Source of the DNA: Aadella sp043822885
GTDB taxonomy: Bacteria > Omnitrophota > Gorgyraeia > Tantalellales > Tantalellaceae
DNA: 14,968 bases
Reading direction: 5' to 3'
Assembly: GCA_043822885.1 (NCBI GenBank)
Contig: JBDRBI010000052.1
Span: forward strand, 1-14,968
The stretch's first letter is position 1; each line of letters begins with the position of its first letter. Positions 7,877-14,041 of the stretch are shown piece after piece. The position numbers and the translations under genes were made by a program. Below the pieces are notes generated by a model that was not told the DNA's origin, did no database searches, and saw only the letters and a program-made list of their open reading frames with translations.

Positions 7877-7906
7877 AAAAAAGCCGACCATCCGGTCGGC
7901 TTTTTT
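7877..7906 (+). terminator. Intrinsic terminator after the symporter gene
   Basis: GCCGACC (7883-7889), loop ATCC and GGTCGGC (7894-7900) form a perfect 7-bp GC-rich stem flanked by six As and six Ts. The arms pair for 13 bp when these are counted. The symmetrical A and T tracts allow it to work in both directions. It closes the transcription unit that starts at 4469. Confidence 0.92.
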
Positions 7907-7928
7907 AACTGAGCATATGATTATACAC

Positions 7929-7957
7929 TTGCCAGGGAGCGCTCTTGATAATACAAT
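7929..7957 (+). promoter_or_regulatory. Promoter of the first GT-GH130 cassette
   Basis: TTGCCA (7929-7934), a 17-base spacer and TACAAT (7952-7957). Expected start near 7964, giving a leader of about 74 bases. It follows the terminator directly, which supports a new unit. Unlike the other promoters in the window, it has no TG before the -10. Confidence 0.6.
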
Positions 7958-8037
7958 AAGAGCAATGTAAGGTTTGATCAGCATGGTCTGTCCCGAGTTT
8001 GAGAACGAAAAACATTTACGGAGAGAGAAAGGAAAAT

Positions 8038-9102
8038 ATGAAAATAGGCATGATGGGGGCTTGGAATACAGCTTCAGGAGCGGGTGTTCATGCGGAACTT
8101 ATAGGCAGGGAGTGGGTACGGAAAGGGATAGATCTTAAGGTATTTTCATTTTATGATTACAGTTTTCACGGTAAAGTTTTTACGACTCCGCCTGACAAAG
8201 AAGAGAGTTATGTTGTAAGGTGTTTTACGAAGTACGGTTATCCCCATCCGCAGCTAGATACAGAAGCGATCTTAAAAGAAGATTTTGATATTTTCGTAGT
8301 CGAAGATCTTGGGATGCTCCCCCTTAAAAAATTATTCTCAATATATCCTGAAATAAGAAAGCGGACCAAGACAGTTAATATTATCCATGACGGAAAATTG
8401 TCCGAAAAATCCGGGTTTTTTGATTTTGACTGGGATCATGTTGTATGTTTTGATGAGCGTTACAATGGGTTTCTCAAAAAGATCTATCCGGAAGAGACTA
8501 TAAGCATTATACCTTATCCGGCAGCTTCTCTAGTACGCGGTGATAAAATAGAAGCAAGAAAAAAACTGGGGTTACCTCAGAAGAAAAAAATAATCTTTGT
8601 CTTTGGGCAAACCGCCGAAAAAGCCGCGGCAATATATCCTGTCCTGAATAGGCTGAACAAGAAGTATGACATGTTGCTGGTAACAGTTGCCAAGGTCGAA
8701 AGGACAATAGAGGCGTTCAAAAATGTGGCGTCGGAATTGAAGTTTGATCTCGAGATCATAGAAGAAGCTCCTGATATAGAGAGATTATACGACTATTTAC
8801 ACGCTTCGGACTGCACTGTATATAATAAAAGTTCCGATCCTTTAGTTGTTGTAGGGAGCAGTATATTTCAGTGTATGGGGTCAGGATGCCCCATAATAGC
8901 ATTGGATTCCAATTTTGTTCATACCCTTGATAAAGAAGTTATCAGATACAGAGATGAATATGAACTTGAAAGAAGCATAATAGATGTGTTCGAAAAAGGG
9001 GAAAAATATCAAGATCAACAGAGTGCTATTGAGGCTTATCTGCAAGAGAATTCTGCCGAGCATATAGCCGGAAAATTTATTGAACTTTTTGAAAAGTTAT
9101 AG
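8038..9102 (+). CDS. GT-B glycosyltransferase-like protein, cassette A
   Basis: A 354-residue soluble protein that opens like family-4 glycosyltransferases: MKIGMMGAWNTASGAGVHAE, a nucleotide-fold strand with a glycine/serine loop and the VHAE helix. A linker near residues 155-185 leads to a second Rossmann-type half (IIFVFG at 185-190, EEAPDIERLYDYLHASDCTVY at 242-262, CMGSGCPIIALDSNF at 279-293). In retaining GT-B enzymes an EX7E motif precedes the CMGSGCP-like stretch; here the two positions are Val270 and Gln278, so both acids are absent. Activity with an NDP-sugar is thus uncertain. The start at ATG 8038 has GAGAAAGGAAA just upstream; an in-frame TTG at 7999 is weaker. The GH130 gene begins 8 bases after its stop. 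Its closest relative in the window is the GT at 11189 (roughly 60% identical by eye). Confidence 0.72.
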   Translation: MKIGMMGAWNTASGAGVHAELIGREWVRKGIDLKVFSFYDYSFHGKVFTTPPDKEESYVVRCFTKYGYPHPQLDTEAILKEDFDIFVVEDLGMLPLKKLFSIYPEIRKRTKTVNIIHDGKLSEKSGFFDFDWDHVVCFDERYNGFLKKIYPEETISIIPYPAASLVRGDKIEARKKLGLPQKKKIIFVFGQTAEKAAAIYPVLNRLNKKYDMLLVTVAKVERTIEAFKNVASELKFDLEIIEEAPDIERLYDYLHASDCTVYNKSSDPLVVVGSSIFQCMGSGCPIIALDSNFVHTLDKEVIRYRDEYELERSIIDVFEKGEKYQDQQSAIEAYLQENSAEHIAGKFIELFEKL

Positions 9103-9109
9103 AGGAAAG

Positions 9110-10033
9110 ATGATTCTAAAAAGGTACAAAAAAAATCCTATATTATCTCCCAGAAAGGAGAATCTATGGGAATCCGTAATGACGTATAATTGCGGGGCCG
9201 TCTATGAAGAGGGTAAAGTACACATAGTGTATAGAGCTCAAGGCTCGAAACACGGGCTTTCCAGGGTAGGATATGCAAACAGTAAAAACGGATTTGATAT
9301 AGATGAGAGGCTGGATAAACCCATATTCGTTTCGGATCCGGCAAGTGATCTGGAATGTTTCGGTATAGAAGATCCCCGTTTAACACGCATAGGGGACAGG
9401 ATATATATGAATTATACGGCATACGGGAAAAATATGGGTATGGTGGAGCCCAGAAAGAGATATCAAATAGGCATTGTTTCTATCTCCGTGTCGGATTTTC
9501 TTAATAAAAAATGGAATTGGAGCAAAAGAATATATCCATTCTATATGTCTGAAGATAAAAATTCGTCCTTTTTTCCCGAAAAAATAAACGGCAAATATGT
9601 TCTCATTCACAGAAATTCCCCCAATATATCGATAAGTTATTCCGATGACATAGAAAAATGGAACGAACAAAAAATTTTGATGAGAGCGGAAAACTGCTGG
9701 GAAGATTTTAAGATAGGAGGAGGCGCGCCCCCGATAAAAACCGACAAAGGATGGATCTTCATATATCATGGGGTGGACAATAAAAGGAAATACCGTTTGG
9801 GACTGGCTTTGTTGGATATAAAAGATCCTTCCAATGTGATAAAAAGATCCTCGAGACCTTTGTTAGAGCCTGAGACAGATTACGAGCGCAACGGCATAGT
9901 GCCGGATGTGGTTTTTTCCTGCGGCGCCGTACTTATAGATGATACAGTGTTCGTGTATTACTGCGGCGCCGATACCGTTATATGTGTAGCTACGGCTAAA
10001 TTAAATGAAATATTTCGTTTTCTCGAGACTTAA
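9110..10033 (+). CDS. GH130 family mannoside phosphorylase, cassette A
   Basis: A 307-residue cytoplasmic GH130 enzyme (PH1107-related). The catalytic Asp88 lies in FGIEDPRLTRIG. The phosphate-site candidates are Lys150 and Asn151 (EDKNSSFFPEKING), Arg168 (LIHR), Lys201 (FKIGGGAPPIK) and His220 (IYHGVD). Only the first is changed compared with the reference Arg, and conservatively. Phosphorolysis to mannose-1-phosphate, or its reverse, is therefore more likely than hydrolysis. ATG 9110 is preferred to a longer frame from 9080: AGAGG lies at 9101-9105, and the resulting N-terminus MILKRYKKNPIL matches the start of its paralogue at 12284. It is coupled tightly to the preceding GT. Linkage specificity (beta-1,2 or beta-1,4) cannot be decided from what I see. 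Confidence 0.85.
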   Translation: MILKRYKKNPILSPRKENLWESVMTYNCGAVYEEGKVHIVYRAQGSKHGLSRVGYANSKNGFDIDERLDKPIFVSDPASDLECFGIEDPRLTRIGDRIYMNYTAYGKNMGMVEPRKRYQIGIVSISVSDFLNKKWNWSKRIYPFYMSEDKNSSFFPEKINGKYVLIHRNSPNISISYSDDIEKWNEQKILMRAENCWEDFKIGGGAPPIKTDKGWIFIYHGVDNKRKYRLGLALLDIKDPSNVIKRSSRPLLEPETDYERNGIVPDVVFSCGAVLIDDTVFVYYCGADTVICVATAKLNEIFRFLET

Positions 10034-10058
10034 GCATACATGCGCGATAGATATATAG

Positions 10059-10086
10059 TTAATAAAACCGAACTATGTGATATATT
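10059..10086 (+). promoter_or_regulatory. Probable extended -10 promoter before the middle GT
   Basis: TGATATATT (10078-10086) is an extended -10 box. TTAATA at 10059-10064 is a modest -35 with a 16-base spacer. The start would fall near 10093, which is an ATG. The box closely resembles TGATATAAT before the cupin gene at 13580. It suggests that the middle GT starts its own transcript. Confidence 0.45.
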
Positions 10087-10092
10087 ATAAGC

Positions 10093-10122
10093 ATGGATAG
10101 GATGGGATCGTTACAGGATTAG
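10093..10122 (+). other. Possible 9-codon leader ORF ending at the ribosome site of the middle GT
   Basis: ATG at 10093 opens MDRMGSLQD and stops with TAG at 10120-10122. The stop overlaps the first bases of the AGGAGG ribosome site (10121-10126) used by the GT at 10131. The ATG sits at the predicted transcription start. Such an arrangement would allow translational coupling, but an ORF this short can easily occur by chance. Confidence 0.2.
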
Positions 10123-10130
10123 GAGGAAAA

Positions 10131-11177
10131 ATGAGGATCGGGATAATGGCGGCGTGGAATACTACCAGCGGTGTGGCTATGCATGCTGAACCCATAGGTA
10201 AAGCACTGAAGAAAAAAGGGCATCAAGTCACTGTTCTTACCTTTAAAAAGGAAGACCATCATGGCGAGGGTATCACAGCCAAAGATGAAAAGTATGTGAT
10301 AAGATGTTTCGGCACCAGAAATCATACGAACACGCTTGATCCCAGGCCTTTTTTGGAAAATAAATTTGATATCTTACTTATTGAGGATCTAGGCATGCTT
10401 CCGGCTGAGAAGCTAAACAATATGATGACGATCCTTAAAAAGAAAACCAAGATAGTACATATCGTCCATGAAAACAGAATATGCGAGCATTCATGGTTTT
10501 ATCAGATCGACTGGGATAAAATAGTTTATTTCGATAACCGCCAGGATTTCCTAAAGGACGTATATCCGGATGCCGAATATATACCTTTCCCGTGTTTTCC
10601 CGTGAGAGAAGGGGATAAGATCGCGGCAAGAAAAAGATTGAAGCTTCCGCTTAACAAAAAAATAATATATTCTTTCGAGCATCGCGGATACCACTCATAC
10701 TACACAGAACTTCCTCCTAAACTCAGAAAAGATACGATCTTGCTGCATATGTTAAAAAAAGATGATCAGATGCTTGAAGAAATGACTTCTTCGGAATGGA
10801 GGATAATAAGGAAGAAAGATGTGTTATCAACAAAAGAATTCGACGATTATCTGTTTGCGTCAGATGCTGTTATACTACATAAATTCCAGAGCCGTTTTCA
10901 CGCGGTAGTTTCTTCTACGGTCTTTCAGGCGCTTGGCGCCGGATGTCCGATCTTTGTTCCCCAGGAATCTGATTTTTTCCATACCTGGGACAAAGAGGTG
11001 ATCCATTACAGGGACATCTCATCTTTGAACAGAAAACTTGTAAATCTTCTTAAAAATGACACCAAAAAGAAAAGCCTGAAAAAAGCCGCGGAAAAGTTCG
11101 TTAAGAAAAATTCACCCGGATTAGTCACGGATAGATTTATTGATATTTTCCAAAAACTTTTAGACGGCGGGAAATAA
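10131..11177 (+). CDS. GT-B glycosyltransferase-like protein, middle copy
   Basis: A 348-residue soluble protein of the same family as its neighbours but clearly more distant. The N-terminal half opens MRIGIMAAWNTTSGVAMHAE and carries LLIEDLGMLPAEKL (82-95), corresponding to VEDLGMLPLKKL in cassette A. The C-terminal half has FDDYLFASDAVILHK (237-251) and VFQALGAGCPIFV (264-276). The EX7E positions are Ala258 and Gln266, again without acids. The stretch from 180 to 225 (HRGYHSYYTELPPKLRK) differs strongly from the paralogues, so acceptor or donor binding may differ. It has a perfect AGGAGG at 10121-10126 with a short 4-nt gap and its own probable promoter. The next GT starts 11 bases after its stop. 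It has no dedicated GH130 partner. Confidence 0.7.
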   Translation: MRIGIMAAWNTTSGVAMHAEPIGKALKKKGHQVTVLTFKKEDHHGEGITAKDEKYVIRCFGTRNHTNTLDPRPFLENKFDILLIEDLGMLPAEKLNNMMTILKKKTKIVHIVHENRICEHSWFYQIDWDKIVYFDNRQDFLKDVYPDAEYIPFPCFPVREGDKIAARKRLKLPLNKKIIYSFEHRGYHSYYTELPPKLRKDTILLHMLKKDDQMLEEMTSSEWRIIRKKDVLSTKEFDDYLFASDAVILHKFQSRFHAVVSSTVFQALGAGCPIFVPQESDFFHTWDKEVIHYRDISSLNRKLVNLLKNDTKKKSLKKAAEKFVKKNSPGLVTDRFIDIFQKLLDGGK

Positions 11178-11188
11178 GAAAGGAATAT

Positions 11189-12271
11189 ATGAAAATAGCT
11201 ATGATGGGGGCTTGGAACACCGATTCCGGAGCTTCAATACATGCCGAGCTTGTGGGAAGAGAGTGGGTCAAAAAAGGCATAGACCTTAAAGTGTTCTCTT
11301 TTTACAGACATAGTTTTCACGGCACAGTAATTACGAAAACACCGGAAGAAGAAGAAGAGTATGTGAAAAGATGTTTTACCGTTCACTATGAGAGCGGCAT
11401 TCCGGAGACCGAATTAGACGCTAAACCAATACTTGAAACGGATTATGATATATTTGTCGCTCAGGACATCGGTATGCTGCCGTTAAAACAGTTATTGGAG
11501 ATATTCCCGCGGATTAAAAAGAAAGCCAGAACGATAAATGTCGTACACGACGGGACAATTTCTAAAAGGCCGGAATTTTTTCAACTTGACTGGGATAAGG
11601 TGGTTTGTTTTGACGACCGTTACTTTGATTTTTTAAAAGAAAAATATCCCGAAGACAAACTACACATTATTCCGTATCCCTGTTCTGAGCTGAAACGGGG
11701 TAACAAGGAAGAAGCCCGTAAAAAATTAGATCTGCCTAAAGAAAAAAAGATAGTGTTTCTTTTCGGCATGATGGCGGAATGCGGGGAGGACATAACATTT
11801 AGTTTAGATACTTTAGCGGATAAGTACGACATAATGCTGCTTTTATGCACAAAATCGGAAAGAGCTCTGAAAACTTTCAGAAGGATCCAGCCGAAGCTCA
11901 GGATAGACCTCAATATTATAGAAGAAGCTCCTTCGATGGACAAATTATACGAATATCTCTATGCCTCGGATTGTCTTGTTTACCCGAAAACGTCAAAACC
12001 AAGCGTGGTGATAGCAAGCACTATTTCACAGTGTATGGGGTCAGGATGTCCTGTAATAGCTCTTGATTCCAATTTTGTTTATCCGCTCAATGACGAAGTT
12101 ATAAAATATAGAGATTCTCATGAGTTTACCGAGGGTATCATTGATATCTTCGAGAAAGGGGAAAAATACAAAACTCAGCAAAAGGCGATAGAAGAATACC
12201 TGAAAGATAATTCAGGAGCAGCTGTGGCGGAAAAATTCATAAAATTATTTGACGAAATGCTAAGTAAATAA
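11189..12271 (+). CDS. GT-B glycosyltransferase-like protein, cassette B
   Basis: A 360-residue paralogue of the GT at 8038. The first 40 residues differ at only seven positions (MKIAMMGAWNTDSGASIHAE here), and CMGSGCP(V/I)IALDSNFV is shared almost unchanged, even in the DNA. The expected EX7E glutamates are replaced by Val273 and Gln281. No membrane segment or signal is seen, so any glycan it helps build starts in the cytoplasm. AAAGGAA at 11179-11185 precedes the ATG closely. It lies 11 bases after the middle GT and 12 bases before the second GH130 gene, so these three genes are probably one transcript. A GT fold is well supported; sugar donor and acceptor are unknown. Confidence 0.72.
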   Translation: MKIAMMGAWNTDSGASIHAELVGREWVKKGIDLKVFSFYRHSFHGTVITKTPEEEEEYVKRCFTVHYESGIPETELDAKPILETDYDIFVAQDIGMLPLKQLLEIFPRIKKKARTINVVHDGTISKRPEFFQLDWDKVVCFDDRYFDFLKEKYPEDKLHIIPYPCSELKRGNKEEARKKLDLPKEKKIVFLFGMMAECGEDITFSLDTLADKYDIMLLLCTKSERALKTFRRIQPKLRIDLNIIEEAPSMDKLYEYLYASDCLVYPKTSKPSVVIASTISQCMGSGCPVIALDSNFVYPLNDEVIKYRDSHEFTEGIIDIFEKGEKYKTQQKAIEEYLKDNSGAAVAEKFIKLFDEMLSK

Positions 12272-12283
12272 CAGGAGGTACAG

Positions 12284-13207
12284 ATGGTCCTAAAAAGGTA
12301 TAAAGGAAACCCCATTCTTTCCCCAAAAAAAGAAAACCCGTGGGAATCCGTTATGACATACAATTGCGGCGCTATATATGAAGGCGGAAAGGTACATATT
12401 GTTTATAGAGGGCAAGGGTCAAAGTCAGGTGTTTCCCGGCTCGGATATGCTTCCAGTAAGGATGGGTTCAATATTGACGAGAGGCTTGATGAGCCGATAT
12501 TCGGACCGGATCCGATAAATGACATAGATTGTTTCGGAATAGAAGACCCGAGGCTCACCAGAATAGGTGACAGGATATACATGACCTATTCGGCTTACGG
12601 ATACAGCATGGGTTTAGTGCATCCTCTGAAAAGGGTGCAGATAGGAATAACATCCATTTCAGTGAACGATTTTTTGAACAAAAAATGGAACTGGGGCGAA
12701 AGAAAGTATCCTTTCTTTCAGGTTGATAATAAAAATTCTTTCTTTTTTCCGGAGAAGATAAACGGAAAATATGTTCTTGTGCATAGGATACCGCCGCATA
12801 TGTGGATAGCTTATTCAGAGGATATGGAACATTGGGATAATCAAAAGATACTGATGAGCCCTGAATTTGAATGGGAATATTTTAAGATCGGAGGGGGAGC
12901 TCCTCCGATAAAAACAGATAAAGGTTGGCTGATCATTTATCATGCAGTGGACAGAGATATGAACTATCGCATAGGGGCCGCCCTTTTGGATCTAAAGGAT
13001 CCTGGCAAAGTTATCGCAAGGCAAAAAACCCCGTTCCTAGAACCGGAAACAGATTACGAAAAAAACGGTGTTGTGCCTAATGTAACATTCACCGGCGGAG
13101 CGGTTAAAATTGACGATACATTATTTCTGTATTATGGCGGGGCAGACACGGTAATATGTGTCGCGACGGCAAAAATAAATGATGTTCTGAGTTCTTTAGG
13201 AGTATGA
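12284..13207 (+). CDS. GH130 family mannoside phosphorylase, cassette B
   Basis: A 307-residue GH130 enzyme that aligns without a gap to the one at 9110; I count about 216 identical residues (near 70%). Asp88 in FGIEDPRLTRIG and the phosphate-site set Lys150, Asn151, Arg168, Lys201 and His220 are all in the same places. Differences cluster at 145-150 (PFFQVDN), 171-176 (PHMWIA) and 192-199, loops that may face the substrate, which would allow a different mannoside or chain length. AGGAGGT at 12273-12279 is a near-perfect ribosome site. It is the last gene of the glycan block; no clear terminator follows before the lipoprotein promoter. No export signal is seen, so it works on cytoplasmic sugar. 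Confidence 0.85.
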   Translation: MVLKRYKGNPILSPKKENPWESVMTYNCGAIYEGGKVHIVYRGQGSKSGVSRLGYASSKDGFNIDERLDEPIFGPDPINDIDCFGIEDPRLTRIGDRIYMTYSAYGYSMGLVHPLKRVQIGITSISVNDFLNKKWNWGERKYPFFQVDNKNSFFFPEKINGKYVLVHRIPPHMWIAYSEDMEHWDNQKILMSPEFEWEYFKIGGGAPPIKTDKGWLIIYHAVDRDMNYRIGAALLDLKDPGKVIARQKTPFLEPETDYEKNGVVPNVTFTGGAVKIDDTLFLYYGGADTVICVATAKINDVLSSLGV

Positions 13208-13241
13208 TCAGGGACCCAACCCCGGTGTGAAAACAAGGTAA

Positions 13242-13271
13242 TTGAGCGATGTCCCGTTTTTATGGTATATT
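13242..13271 (+). promoter_or_regulatory. Promoter of the small lipoprotein gene, leaderless geometry
   Basis: TTGAGC (13242-13247), an 18-base spacer and TATATT (13266-13271) preceded by TGG. The start would be at 13278-13279, which is the first base of the gene. No ribosome site lies before that ATG, in agreement with a leaderless message. Confidence 0.55.
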
Positions 13272-13278
13272 CTAATCT

Positions 13279-13536
13279 ATGCGGTACTCAATATGTTTGT
13301 TGTCGATAATAGTAGCTCTTAACGGATGCGCTTTCTCTAAACCTATCGATGAGACCTTGAAGGTCGGCGCTACGGTGGTTGATCTCGGAAGTACGGTCGT
13401 TAAGACCGCGGGTAATATCGTTACAACCGCCGGAAAATTAGCCGGTCAGACCGTTCAGACCGCGGGTCAAGCGCTTCATACCGCGGCTACCACACCGATC
13501 CTAAGAGAAGCGGCTGTTAAACAGTTGGCTTTGTGA
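13279..13536 (+). CDS. Small lipoprotein with repeated TAG motifs
   Basis: An 85-residue protein with a lipoprotein signal: hydrophobic ICLLSIIVAL, then the lipobox LNGC with acylated Cys17. The +2 residue is Ala, so by the E. coli rule it would be passed to the outer membrane. The mature part (about 68 residues) is rich in Ala, Thr, Val and Gly and repeats around TAG: VKTAGNIV, TTAGKLAG, QTAGQALH at 41-67, spaced 7-11 residues. This could form an amphipathic helix, as in LEA-like or envelope-associated small proteins, but I do not recognise the family. The DNA also repeats (GACCGCGGGT twice). Its promoter suggests a leaderless transcript; no ribosome site is visible. No partner gene is evident. 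Confidence 0.7.
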   Translation: MRYSICLLSIIVALNGCAFSKPIDETLKVGATVVDLGSTVVKTAGNIVTTAGKLAGQTVQTAGQALHTAATTPILREAAVKQLAL

Positions 13537-13543
13537 TCACCTT

Positions 13544-13573
13544 TTCCCAAGTACAATGTTTCTGTGATATAAT
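13544..13573 (+). promoter_or_regulatory. Promoter of the cupin gene, leaderless geometry
   Basis: TATAAT at 13568-13573 is a perfect -10 with TGA before it (extended). A weak -35, TTCCCA at 13544-13549, stands 18 bases upstream. The start is expected 7 bases after the -10, at 13580, exactly the A of the ATG. No ribosome site is present. Confidence 0.6.
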
Positions 13574-13579
13574 ACGCGA

Positions 13580-13894
13580 ATGGATAATATTTTCTCTGAT
13601 ATACCCGGAAGGTTTAAAAAAGAACTTTTTGAGACTATTGTCGAAAAAGACGGGATAAAAATAGAACGGATCGTTTCTTTAGGACAAAAAACCCCGGAAG
13701 GGGAATGGCTGTCGGAAGCAAAAAGTGAATGGGTTGTTCTCGTGGAAGGATCCGCTGTGATATTTTTTGAAGGAGAAAAAGAGGCGCGGGAACTTAAAGC
13801 GGGGGATCATCTAATGATCGGACCCGGACAGAAACATCGCGTTGAATGGACGGATCCGGATAATAGAACGGTGTGGTTGGCGGTATATTTTTGA
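13580..13894 (+). CDS. Small single-domain cupin protein
   Basis: A 104-residue single beta-barrel cupin. The second conserved cupin motif is clear: LKAGDHLMIGPGQKHRVEW (72-90) with His86. The first motif, normally GX5HXH, is represented by EWLSEAKSEWVVLVEGSAVIFFEG and has no HXH pair, so a classical two-histidine metal site is not formed. The SEWVVLVEG and HRVEWT phrases are typical of a widespread small cupin group often named only as cupin domain protein, whose function is not established. Sugar binding or isomerisation would fit the neighbours, but nothing in the sequence proves it. The predicted message starts at the ATG. A rearranged repeat element begins directly at its stop codon. Confidence 0.8.
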   Translation: MDNIFSDIPGRFKKELFETIVEKDGIKIERIVSLGQKTPEGEWLSEAKSEWVVLVEGSAVIFFEGEKEARELKAGDHLMIGPGQKHRVEWTDPDNRTVWLAVYF

Positions 13895-14024
13895 GATTGT
13901 CGCGCCGGCTTTGCCGTCTCCCTCCTTCGCCGATCTATTTATGTGTTATTTGGCTTCCTCCTTCGCCGATCCATTTATGCTTTATCTGGCTACGGAGGAC
14001 AAGTCGGAGGACACGCGCAATGAC
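13893..14024 (+). repeat. Rearranged copy of the intergenic repeat with an internal 36-bp duplication
   Basis: It begins GAGATTGTCGCGCC at the cupin stop codon and ends CGCAATGAC at 14016-14024, like the right half of the element at 4264-4409. The core phrase TTCGCCGATCTATTTAT ... TTATTTGGCT matches TTCGCCAATCTATTCAT ... TTATTTGGCT there. That core is duplicated in tandem here: 13922-13957 and 13958-13993, 31 of 36 bases identical. Forward open frames through it are artefacts. Its end lies only 17 bases from the start codon of the next gene. Confidence 0.7.
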
Positions 14025-14041
14025 GGAAGGGGAACTCTTTA

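Noticed and set aside
13922..13993. CRISPR or tandem repeat array
   Set aside because: There are only two direct 36-bp units with no spacer, and they belong to the intergenic repeat.
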